From contig JARXAV010000180.1 of the NCBI GenBank assembly GCA_029865665.1, forward strand, positions 1-15,678: 15,678 bases of DNA. The letters run 5' to 3'. Made by a program: the position numbers and the translations under genes. The notes under the pieces were generated by a model, which did no database searches, was not told the origin of the DNA, and saw only the letters and a program-made list of their open reading frames with translations. Origin of the DNA: Flectobacillus sp. GTDB lineage: Bacteria > Bacteroidota > Bacteroidia > Cytophagales > Spirosomataceae. Shown here piece by piece: positions 1 to 6,596 of this stretch; position 1 is the first letter of the stretch, and each line of letters begins with the position of its first letter.

Positions 1-483
1 GCGAGTGTAATTGTGGCCATGGCTTCTTTTGAAAGCACCTACGGAAGTAGTAAAGCAGCAAGAGAACACAATAATTTATTTGGACTAAAAGATAAAGGAT
101 ATCAGTATAGCACAACCACAAACAGCATGGCTCCAAAAGACTTTAGTTCTTTTGAAGATTGCCTAAACTTTTTTGTCGATGAAGTGCTACTGCATCGAAC
201 AGCGAGTTGGAAAATGGATTATTCTGAAATAACTAGAAATTACCAACAACGAATTAGAATGGGGGTAAACAAAGAAGACGCTGCGATTAAACTCATCGAG
301 GATTTGATTGGTAAAGGGTACGCCCAATTAGATAAAACGGTTTATGCCAGTCGTGTCAAACGCATTGTGGATGCCCATAATTTGAAAAGGTTAGACATTT
401 ATTCAACGAACCCATCTAACCCCTCTCCGAACAGTCAGCAACAAGCGATTGATCAACGAGCATTATATCCGAGAAAACGTTAA
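1..483 (+). CDS. Glucosaminidase-family peptidoglycan hydrolase, C-terminal part (5' end outside window)
   Basis: The reading frame is open from base 1 to the TAA at 481-483, so this is the last 160 residues of a gene that begins before the window; the GTG at base 13 is only an internal codon. The segment MASFESTYGSSKAAREHNNLFGLK is the signature of the glucosaminidase (FlgJ/LytD-like, PF01832) lysozyme fold. The Glu in ASFESTYG matches the catalytic acid, and NNLFGLK precedes the usual 'Y.SFEDCLNFF' helix. Such enzymes cleave the N-acetylglucosamine-containing glycan strand of peptidoglycan and act in the cell envelope. The C-terminal segment GKGYAQLDKTVYASRVKRIVDAHNLKRLD is the normal domain end ('YATDPxYxxKVxxII'-like), followed by a short low-complexity Ser/Pro/Asn/Gln tail. 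Any signal peptide or other domain lies upstream and cannot be judged. The family call is firm; the physiological role (division, remodelling or secretion) is unknown. Confidence 0.85.
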   Translation, partial: ASVIVAMASFESTYGSSKAAREHNNLFGLKDKGYQYSTTTNSMAPKDFSSFEDCLNFFVDEVLLHRTASWKMDYSEITRNYQQRIRMGVNKEDAAIKLIEDLIGKGYAQLDKTVYASRVKRIVDAHNLKRLDIYSTNPSNPSPNSQQQAIDQRALYPRKR

Positions 484-488
484 CTTAA

Positions 489-521
489 AAAGCCGCTTCC
501 AATTGAGTTGGGAGCGGCTTT
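489..521. terminator. Bidirectional intrinsic terminator between glucosaminidase and STAND genes
   Basis: A 14-bp stem (489-502 with 508-521, one G-T pair) encloses the 5-base loop TTGAG. It lies 5 bases past the glucosaminidase stop and 5 bases past the stop of the minus-strand STAND gene. T-rich sequence follows on the plus strand and TTTTTA follows on the minus strand, so it can serve both convergent genes. Confidence 0.8.
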
Positions 522-526
522 CTAAG

Positions 527-2443
527 TTACAATCCAAGAATTTTTTTAGAGAATTTCCTTAATTGCCTAAATTTTGAAGAGGAATCTTTTGCTACTTGAT
601 TAGCAATTATTCTTTTTCTACTTTTTTCAGAAGAAGTCGATTCTGACGTAAGTCCAACCGTATCTACGCTTTCCAAGGGTGTAAACTTTTCAATTACGAG
701 TTCACCTTCTGGATTTTTTTGATAGTATTTCCGTGCTTCTTGAAGTTGCTCCTCTGCTTTGTTTTTTAGGTCTTTATCCGAAATTTGTTTAATAATCTCT
801 CCCACAGAATCTAATTTGGCACTATCAGCAACGTCATTTGAATAAAGTACGTTTTCTGCTAATCGGATATTAGCCGTATCTAACTTTTGTTTCGTACTAT
901 CCAATCCTAACTCTACAGCATCCTTTAAAATATCGGCTTCACGTTTATAGTACAAAGCAAAACCTGCCACTACAAATGCCACTACAAATGCCGCTCCAGC
1001 CCACATAGAACGAACCTCCGCATTCCGCTTGAGAATCAATACACGGGCTGCTTCTTGCTCTGCCTTTTCTTTTTCGGCTTGAGCCTGCTCTGCTTGCTCT
1101 TTGGCAAGTTCTGCGGCTATCCAAACTTGTTTCTGTTCTTCTCTCTCTTCCCGAAGTTTGGCAGCCCTACTAATCGGCTCTACTAACGTATCATGCCCTA
1201 ATTCATACAAAAGACGACGTTGAGAATCCTGTTCTACTTTCAACAGAGATGCCTCACGCAAAATATCCAACGTAGTTTGTGCAACATGACGATTAGGAAA
1301 GCCTAACTGCTCTACCATAAGTGTCTCTACCAAATAGTGCTGTTCAAAAGGAATACGTTGACCATTCTGCACAAAAACATCTTCTACTAATTGAAATGTT
1401 TTATCTCGAAGTGCCTCTTCTACTTTTGTCTCAATAGTATCTCTGTAATAATTATTAAAGACGGTTTCAATATCTCCTCTGATATGTCCGTCGTTATCGA
1501 CATCAATATCAGAAAACTCAAGTACAAATTTTGTATCGCCATCCATAATGGCTGGTACAAACTTATCTTCAACCTGCCAGCAAATGATTTGTAAGGTAGA
1601 GGTCTCTACTCGATTATTTTTATCAATAAGTTCCTTCACTAATTGCTCTGCTAAAGCGGAGCTTACTTCAAAAGCAGGGTTTTTGAACGTTCCTTGCGGA
1701 ATATCTGGCAATGTTGCAGGCAGGGTCACGGCTGCTAATGCTCCCTCTTTATCTAACCCTCTTAATTCATAACAGTTTTTCAGAATGGCAGGATGATAAT
1801 CTTTGAGGTCTTCTACCAAAGCCAAGCGATCTGAACGAATGGCAAAAACAATTTTAATTTCTGGTTTTTGATAAAAATTTAAGCGAAACTCCTCCGAAAT
1901 AGCATCTTCGTCTAATAAATCCTCCTGACTTCGGTAAAAGTCTGGAACACTGGTATAAAGTACGTCAGCCAATTGTTGCTTAAATTCCAGAATTTGCTCA
2001 TGTGGATAGGTAAATAATTCTTCAAATTGATCAAAGAAAAAGATGAACTCATTGGCTTCGTGCGAAATCTGATAGTTTTTTAACAAATGCCAGAATGAGT
2101 TATCTGTCGCTAAATATTTTTCTAACACTAAGGGAGAATGCTCGTGTGTTTTTTCTGCAATCTTGGTACGAATGACCTCTATGGGCGACGTTCTTCCTTC
2201 AATATAAGGACCAAATTTTATTTCAAAATAGTGAATCTGACGGTTTTGTTCCATCAATAAAGGAATGATACCCGCATTGATTAGCGAACTTTTGCCGTAA
2301 CCACTTTTACCAAACAGCACCACCATTTGATGCAGAAAAATGTATTTATAAAACTCCTCGATGTCTTTTTCACGACCGAAAAAAATATTTCGTTCGTCGG
2401 TTCTGAAGGGTTTGGGACCGGGATAACGATTTTTGCCTGCCAT
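527..2443 (-). CDS. Membrane-anchored STAND-type NTPase (nSTAND1-like) with coiled coil and C-terminal tail
   Basis: The 638-residue protein starts with the YPGPKPF...FFGRE signature (residues 7-25) typical of novel-STAND (nSTAND1) NTPases. Walker A is GKSGYGKSS (45-53), Walker B is FIFFFDQFEEL (133-143, D138, E141/E142), a sensor-like strand KIVFAIRSD lies at 197-205, and the domain-closing GHDTLVEPI motif is at 416-424. A charged Ala/Glu/Gln-rich coiled coil (about 430-470) leads to one hydrophobic segment (481-499), then about 139 mostly polar residues. STAND proteins are nucleotide-driven switches that oligomerise when a sensor domain binds its trigger; most family members carry WD40 or TPR repeats after the NTPase, and none are visible here. 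The gene starts 2 bases after the SIR2-TIR stop, so the two are almost certainly co-translated. I infer that it is the switch or sensor of a two-protein conflict system. Trigger, topology and function are unknown. Confidence 0.85.
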   Translation of the reverse strand: MAGKNRYPGPKPFRTDERNIFFGREKDIEEFYKYIFLHQMVVLFGKSGYGKSSLINAGIIPLLMEQNRQIHYFEIKFGPYIEGRTSPIEVIRTKIAEKTHEHSPLVLEKYLATDNSFWHLLKNYQISHEANEFIFFFDQFEELFTYPHEQILEFKQQLADVLYTSVPDFYRSQEDLLDEDAISEEFRLNFYQKPEIKIVFAIRSDRLALVEDLKDYHPAILKNCYELRGLDKEGALAAVTLPATLPDIPQGTFKNPAFEVSSALAEQLVKELIDKNNRVETSTLQIICWQVEDKFVPAIMDGDTKFVLEFSDIDVDNDGHIRGDIETVFNNYYRDTIETKVEEALRDKTFQLVEDVFVQNGQRIPFEQHYLVETLMVEQLGFPNRHVAQTTLDILREASLLKVEQDSQRRLLYELGHDTLVEPISRAAKLREEREEQKQVWIAAELAKEQAEQAQAEKEKAEQEAARVLILKRNAEVRSMWAGAAFVVAFVVAGFALYYKREADILKDAVELGLDSTKQKLDTANIRLAENVLYSNDVADSAKLDSVGEIIKQISDKDLKNKAEEQLQEARKYYQKNPEGELVIEKFTPLESVDTVGLTSESTSSEKSRKRIIANQVAKDSSSKFRQLRKFSKKILGL

Positions 2444-2445
2444 GA

Positions 2446-3783
2446 TTACACTCGTTCTTGTTTGATTTGTTTTACTAAACGTTTAATTTCTTCATATACC
2501 TTCTGATACGCTTCGTCTTGGTCTTTAAAACTCATAATAGACTGATTGTCACGTGGAATCACCTGACGAGAACTAAGAAAAGGAAAATCTTTCCATGCAC
2601 AAGAACGAAGAAGAACTGGCAACAAATATTTCTGTTGCTCAATTGCCGAAGAAACTTCTTTTTCGATACAAAATTTAGATGCCAAAAAGTTTTTACTGAC
2701 TAAACAAATCATTAAGTCTGCTTTTGATAGCTGCCCTTTAATATCAGAACTCCAATCGTCACCAGCCACAATTTGACGGTCTTCCCAAATTTCAATCTCC
2801 TTCGTTTGGTTTATCATCGGAGAAAGCGTCAAGAGTAGTTCTTTCTTGAAATCTTCATCTACATGAGCATACGAGATAAAAATTCGCACAGGAGCATCTC
2901 TATCAATGACGGTCGGCGTTTCTTGAGGTGTTGCTGGCACTACAACGGGACTTACAACGACGGGGTTCTTACCTCCAGGATGACAGTTACAGGTAAGGCT
3001 ATCTAAAAAAGAAAGGGGGGTACAATCAATCATTTCGAGCGACAAACGACTCATCACAAAAGTCCGTGAAGCATCTGGCACTTTGTCGTCGATGGCAAGC
3101 ACATTTTTATCAGAAGCCAACAATTTCAGCAAAAGGTGCATATACCATTTGCTGAAATTGACCCCTAAAAAAATAAAGCGTTCGGCATTTTTTAAGATAA
3201 TCTGTAATTCTTGAGGCAAACGATTGTCGCCAAGAATGCTAAAAATGTAGTCAAACAAATCGTCATAGGTGAAAATTAATGACTCTGGTTGACTAAACGT
3301 TCCGATTAAATTATAAACAATTGGTCTATCTGTAGCAAGGTCTGTAAGTGCCTCTTTTTCAGAAGTTTTATGCTTGTGATAGTAACGAATAGGCGTACCC
3401 AATACCGAAGAAAAAGTATTTTCCTCGGGCATTAGCGAAAAGATTACTTTCGTTGGAATCTTTTTAACAAAACTGGCAACAGCATTCCAATCAGACTGAT
3501 TTTCCGCAATCACTTTTTGCATTGCCCGTGCAATATGACGAACTCCGTCATTCTTTTCTGCTCTGGCACGACTCGGATTAGTGATTTTAATTTGGAATAA
3601 TTGTTCTTCGACGAAAGACTGACTAATGAATTTATTATCTGTCAATTCAGCAGAAACAGCATCAAAAAAACTCGGATAACCCGCATATTCAACCACATCG
3701 GGGCCAAGAATCACAATACACCGTTGATTTTGAATATCCTCCAGTATTAAGTCCCAATCATCTATGGAAGTCACTTCATTCAT
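2446..3783 (-). CDS. SIR2-like / TIR domain fusion protein, putative NAD-consuming effector
   Basis: This 445-residue protein has two modules. Residues about 10-260 resemble the SIR2_2 family: CIVILGPDV (22-30) sits where GAGxS is expected, PIVYNLIGTF (154-163) is the 'HG' region, and RFIFLGVNFSKWYMHLLLKLL (202-222) matches the closing SIR2 helix. A Pro/Val-rich linker (about 268-298) follows. Residues 299-437 are a TIR domain: RIFISYAHVDEDF (300-312), the BB-loop-like IWEDRQIVAGDDW (332-344), LMICLVSKNFLASKFCIEKEV (357-377) with putative catalytic E376, and IPRDNQSIMSF near the end. Bacterial TIR domains hydrolyse NAD+ or make cyclic ADP-ribose signals. The SIR2-like half lacks the canonical catalytic His (I160) and TNYD motif, so it may bind rather than cleave. 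The partner STAND gene follows after 2 bases. Function in antiphage defence is inferred from domains and pairing. Confidence 0.85.
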   Translation of the reverse strand: MNEVTSIDDWDLILEDIQNQRCIVILGPDVVEYAGYPSFFDAVSAELTDNKFISQSFVEEQLFQIKITNPSRARAEKNDGVRHIARAMQKVIAENQSDWNAVASFVKKIPTKVIFSLMPEENTFSSVLGTPIRYYHKHKTSEKEALTDLATDRPIVYNLIGTFSQPESLIFTYDDLFDYIFSILGDNRLPQELQIILKNAERFIFLGVNFSKWYMHLLLKLLASDKNVLAIDDKVPDASRTFVMSRLSLEMIDCTPLSFLDSLTCNCHPGGKNPVVVSPVVVPATPQETPTVIDRDAPVRIFISYAHVDEDFKKELLLTLSPMINQTKEIEIWEDRQIVAGDDWSSDIKGQLSKADLMICLVSKNFLASKFCIEKEVSSAIEQQKYLLPVLLRSCAWKDFPFLSSRQVIPRDNQSIMSFKDQDEAYQKVYEEIKRLVKQIKQERV

Positions 3784-3836
3784 GCGTATAAGGATTTAGT
3801 AATTATCAAACAAATTACCAAAAGTCATGCCTATAT

Positions 3837-3865
3837 CAAAATTATACGCTCAATTCTTATCGAAA
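3837..3865 (-). promoter_or_regulatory. Possible promoter of the SIR2-TIR/STAND operon
   Basis: Read on the minus strand, TAATTTTG (3844 down to 3837) fits the Bacteroidota -7 consensus TAnnTTTG. A weak TTTCG -33 candidate lies at 3865-3861 with 16 bases between, shorter than usual. It would start transcription about 45 bases before the SIR2-TIR start codon, allowing expression independent of the upstream deoxynucleoside kinase. Confidence 0.35.
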
Positions 3866-3880
3866 GGTTTTCAGTACCGT

Positions 3881-4492
3881 CTAGGCATACAATAAGGCTT
3901 TATCAACCTCTTGAATGACAAAGGCTAAATCCGCTTCATTCGATAAATAATCTAAATTATTGACATCAATTACTAAAAGCTTTCCGTCTTTGTAATTATC
4001 AATAAAATCTGCATAATGTTGGTTCAAATCACTGAGATATTGTTCTGAGATACTTGATTCAAAACTCCTACCTCTTTTTTGAATTTGTTGCACCAATTTG
4101 GGTAAATCCGCTTTGAGATAAACCGTCAAATCGGGAGCTTTGATGGTTGTCATCATCAAATCAAAAATCCCTTTATAGGTCTCATAATCTGCCGAAGACA
4201 TCACCCCTGATTTATGCAAATTAGCAGCAAATATATGAGCGTCTTCATAAATCGTTCTGTCTTGAATAATCCGTTTATTGGACTTCTGAATTTGAAGTAC
4301 CTGCTCATAGCGACTCTTCAAAAAGTAAATTTGAAGATGAAAAGCCCAGCGAGGCATATCTTCATAAAAATCGGCTAAATACGGGTTTCCCTCAACAGCT
4401 TCAAAAAGTACTTCCCAGCCAAAATGAGCGGCTAATTTGGTTGCAAGCGTGGTTTTCCCTGCTCCTATGTTTCCTGTTACGGCGATGTGCAT
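3881..4492 (-). CDS. Deoxynucleoside kinase (deoxyadenosine/deoxyguanosine kinase-like)
   Basis: The 203-residue length and layout fit the dNK family (PF01712), which phosphorylates salvaged deoxynucleosides to monophosphates in the cytoplasm using ATP. Visible motifs are the P-loop GNIGAGKTT (7-15), the FEAVEGNPYLADFYED substrate region (30-45) with E31, the IIQDRTIYEDAHIF segment (75-88) carrying the DRS-like DRT triad (D78-R79), and an Arg-rich lid around KRGRSFE. The start is well placed because the P-loop begins six residues later, as usual. The gene reads toward the SIR2-TIR/STAND pair with a 97-base gap, so read-through is possible, but kinases of this type are housekeeping and a functional link is not implied. 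Substrate preference (dA, dG, dC or dT) cannot be decided from sequence alone. Confidence 0.9.
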   Translation of the reverse strand: MHIAVTGNIGAGKTTLATKLAAHFGWEVLFEAVEGNPYLADFYEDMPRWAFHLQIYFLKSRYEQVLQIQKSNKRIIQDRTIYEDAHIFAANLHKSGVMSSADYETYKGIFDLMMTTIKAPDLTVYLKADLPKLVQQIQKRGRSFESSISEQYLSDLNQHYADFIDNYKDGKLLVIDVNNLDYLSNEADLAFVIQEVDKALLYA

Positions 4493-4852
4493 TCCTTTTT
4501 TCGTTAAATTGATGACTGAACGAATGATCCATTTTATGAATATGAAGGTATCATTCGAAGCTGATTAAACCCTAAATTTCTGCTTTTTTCTGTCAAAAGC
4601 CAAATAGCCTCCTAAAAACAGTAACAAATATCATTGTGTTAGATAAATCAGAATTCCGTAACTTTGTAGCTACAAGTGAAATTTAGCAATCTAATTGTTA
4701 ATTAAGTACTCGTTGATAAATAGTTTATGTTATTAATTGTGTCAAAATAGGATATAAGTTGCTAGATAATAGTAGCTTATTAAAACGTTGAACATTAAAC
4801 TTTAAACCGACGACTACTTACACTTCTTAAATCAATGTACAATCTGTAACTC
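4493..4852. other. 360-base divergent intergenic region between dNK and trhO
   Basis: No credible protein-coding gene is seen. It holds a plus-strand promoter (4634-4666), an 8-bp inverted repeat (CGAATGAT 4521-4528 / ATCATTCG 4550-4557) just before the kinase gene, and a leader of about 180 bases for trhO. That leader contains a weak 9-bp stem (4756-4764 with 4770-4778, two G-T pairs) and a four-codon minicistron (ATG 4835 to TAA 4849) ending three bases before the trhO start. Confidence 0.6.
4634..4666 (+). promoter_or_regulatory. Bacteroidota-type promoter for trhO
   Basis: TTGTG (4634-4638) and TAACTTTG (4659-4666) match the -33 and TAnnTTTG -7 elements with a 20-base spacer. Transcription would begin near 4672, leaving an unusually long 5' leader of about 180 bases before the start codon at 4853. 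Confidence 0.6.
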
Positions 4853-5851
4853 ATGTTGAAGATGAAGCCATACAGCGTAATCCTTTATTACAACTACACT
4901 CCCATTACGAATCCTGACGAATACCGTGAAATTCATCACCTATTTTGTCTGGAAAACAATTTATTAGGTCGTATCATCGTCGCTCCAGAGGGGCTTAACG
5001 GAACCGTTTCTGGTCTGAAAGAAGACTGCGATAAGTACATGACGTGGTTGGAAAATGACCCTATTTTTGAGGGTACTAACTTCGATTTTAAAGTAGAAGC
5101 TCACGAAAAACACGCTTTCAATAAACTGCACGTTCGTGTTAAAGAAGAAATTGTTAATTCTGATTTGCCCGTAAATCCTTTGGTTCGTACAGGCAAGCAC
5201 TTAGAACCTGCTGATTTCAAAGAAATGTTAAAAAATGACCCTGATGTAGTCTTAGTCGATATGCGTTCTAATTACGAACACAATGTCGGAAAATTCAAAG
5301 GGGCTATTACCTTTGACATGGAAACCTTGCGTGAGTTACCCGACCATGTGCAGGAAATTGAACATTTGAGAGACAAAAAAATTATTACTTATTGCACTGG
5401 TGGTATCAAATGTGAAAAGGCTTCGGCTTATTTATTAGAGCGTGGTTTTGAAAACGTATATCAACTTCACGGAGGTATCATTAAGTACGGTTTAGAACAA
5501 GGTGGCGAAGATTTTGAAGGGAAATGTTATGTGTTTGATAACCGTGTAACGACGGATGTAAACAATGTAAATCCAGTGGTAATTTCAAAATGCTATATTT
5601 GCGAAATACCTTCTGACCACATGGTAAACTGTGCCAATCCAGAATGTAACGAACACGTGGCGATTTGCCCTACTTGTTTAGAAAAGATGGAAGGTGCTTG
5701 CTCACAAGAATGTAAAGAACATCCTCGCAAACGTCCATACAATCCAGAGGGTTATTATTCAAAACAGTCGGACAATTATACACCTGAATTTGGCTTTAAA
5801 AGTCGTAAAAAGACGGAAGTAGATTATTCAGCAATGAATTTGAATTTATAA
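4853..5851 (+). CDS. trhO: Oxygen-dependent tRNA uridine(34) hydroxylase TrhO (YceA family, rhodanese-like)
   Basis: This 332-residue protein follows the TrhO/YceA pattern end to end. TrhO hydroxylates wobble uridine 34 of certain tRNAs to 5-hydroxyuridine using O2. The N-terminal domain carries GRIIVAPEGLNGTVSG (equivalent to the GRVYLAHEGIN region of E. coli YceA). The rhodanese domain has VDMRSNYEHNVGKFKGA and the active-loop sequence YCTGGIKCEKASAYL, with C181 in the rhodanese cysteine position and C187 after it. A C-terminal cysteine cluster (CYICEIPSDHMVNCANPEC then CPTCLEKMEGACSQEC) is probably a zinc site. ATG 4853 is taken; the in-frame ATG at 4862 (MKPYSVILYY) is an equally plausible start, and neither has a clear ribosome binding site. 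A strong hairpin follows immediately. It appears monocistronic. Confidence 0.92.
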   Translation: MLKMKPYSVILYYNYTPITNPDEYREIHHLFCLENNLLGRIIVAPEGLNGTVSGLKEDCDKYMTWLENDPIFEGTNFDFKVEAHEKHAFNKLHVRVKEEIVNSDLPVNPLVRTGKHLEPADFKEMLKNDPDVVLVDMRSNYEHNVGKFKGAITFDMETLRELPDHVQEIEHLRDKKIITYCTGGIKCEKASAYLLERGFENVYQLHGGIIKYGLEQGGEDFEGKCYVFDNRVTTDVNNVNPVVISKCYICEIPSDHMVNCANPECNEHVAICPTCLEKMEGACSQECKEHPRKRPYNPEGYYSKQSDNYTPEFGFKSRKKTEVDYSAMNLNL

Positions 5852-5852
5852 T

Positions 5853-5886
5853 AAAAAGGCTTCGTAATGAATTACGAAGCCTTTTT
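5853..5886. terminator. Perfect bidirectional terminator between trhO and GNAT gene
   Basis: A perfect 15-bp stem (5853-5867 with 5872-5886) with a TGAA tetraloop, A-tract on the left and T-tract on the right, sits one base after the trhO stop and 11 bases from the convergent GNAT stop. It has the ideal form of an intrinsic terminator in both directions. Confidence 0.92.
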
Positions 5887-5897
5887 ACTGTACCAAC

Positions 5898-6428
5898 TCA
5901 ATCCAACCCATCTACCTCAAGTTTTGGGGTTATAGGCTCAATAGGCAATTGCATCACATAATCGTTCATCCAAAACTCATTTCCAATCTCAATATCCACT
6001 TCCTCAACAATGGCAAAACCATAATTTTGATAGAATTTCACTGCTGTATTGGTACGGTTTACATTTAGCTCAATCAACTCATATTGCCATTTAGTCGCTC
6101 TCAAAACCACTTCATTCAGTAAGACTTTCCCCAGTCCTTTCCCTTGCATTTCAGGCAATAAATAAATCTTGTGTATTTTCAGAATTGAATCATTTTTACG
6201 TTCAAAAGCAACAAATCCTACAGGAACTTTTGCGGATTCTAAAAGTAAAAAAGTATTGGTCATAAATTGTTTGTATAACGATTCGTCAGAATACATCCAA
6301 TCTAACATATATAAGGTTTGTTCTTCCGTTAAAATTGAATCATAAGTAGGTCTCCACGTTTTTTCAGCCAAAGACTGAATTACTGGAATATCTGCTAAAG
6401 TTGCTTCTCTTATTTGAATACTTAACAT
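5898..6428 (-). CDS. GNAT-family N-acetyltransferase
   Basis: The protein is a single-domain GNAT acetyltransferase, transferring an acetyl group from acetyl-CoA to an amine. From the preferred start it has 176 residues. IQIREATLADIPVIQSLAEKTW (4-25) is the usual N-terminal strand and helix, VGFVAF (70-75) is strand 4, and IHKIYLLPEMQGKGLGKVLL (85-104) is motif A with the acetyl-CoA pyrophosphate loop Q95-G-K-G-L-G100. ELNVNRTNTAVKFYQNYGF is motif B. I prefer ATG 6428 (MLSIQIREAT) because the family normally begins here; a longer reading from ATG 6464 adds 12 residues without domain meaning. The acceptor substrate cannot be inferred. It is monocistronic, convergent with trhO and divergent from surE. 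Confidence 0.88.
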   Translation of the reverse strand: MLSIQIREATLADIPVIQSLAEKTWRPTYDSILTEEQTLYMLDWMYSDESLYKQFMTNTFLLLESAKVPVGFVAFERKNDSILKIHKIYLLPEMQGKGLGKVLLNEVVLRATKWQYELIELNVNRTNTAVKFYQNYGFAIVEEVDIEIGNEFWMNDYVMQLPIEPITPKLEVDGLD

Positions 6429-6536
6429 TTTTTTATTGGTCAGGTAAGCCTTGTTATCGTGCAAAGCTTGTTATCTTTGAAATTAGTTTCAAGTTTAAGC
6501 ATAAAAAAAGAAAAAAATACATTTTTCTTGACCAAA

Positions 6537-6566
6537 TTCGATAAATCATCCAATACAATAGATTTG
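6537..6566 (+). promoter_or_regulatory. Promoter for surE
   Basis: TAGATTTG (6559-6566) fits TAnnTTTG, with TTCG at 6537-6540 as a weak -33 (18-base spacer). Transcription would start about 25 bases before the surE ATG. A second candidate, TTG 6451-6453 with TATCTTTG 6472-6479, lies further upstream and could be an alternative promoter. Confidence 0.5.
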
Positions 6567-6596
6567 TAGCCAAGGAACTACAAATACCCCGTTAAT

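Noticed and set aside
1391..1772. Two short plus-strand open frames within the STAND gene
   Set aside because: They lie opposite a strongly supported coding frame, have no recognisable protein features and no promoter, so they are chance frames.
2941..3000. Val/Pro-rich repeats in the SIR2-TIR linker (VVVSPVVVPATP) as a genomic tandem repeat
   Set aside because: The DNA copies are short and diverged; it is a flexible protein linker rather than a structured repeat.
4964..5200. Minus-strand open frame of 78 residues within trhO
   Set aside because: It is antisense to a well-conserved gene and reads as random hydrophobic sequence.
6429..6464. N-terminal extension of the GNAT protein (12 residues)
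   Set aside because: The family domain begins at the internal ATG 6428; the extra residues have no domain meaning.
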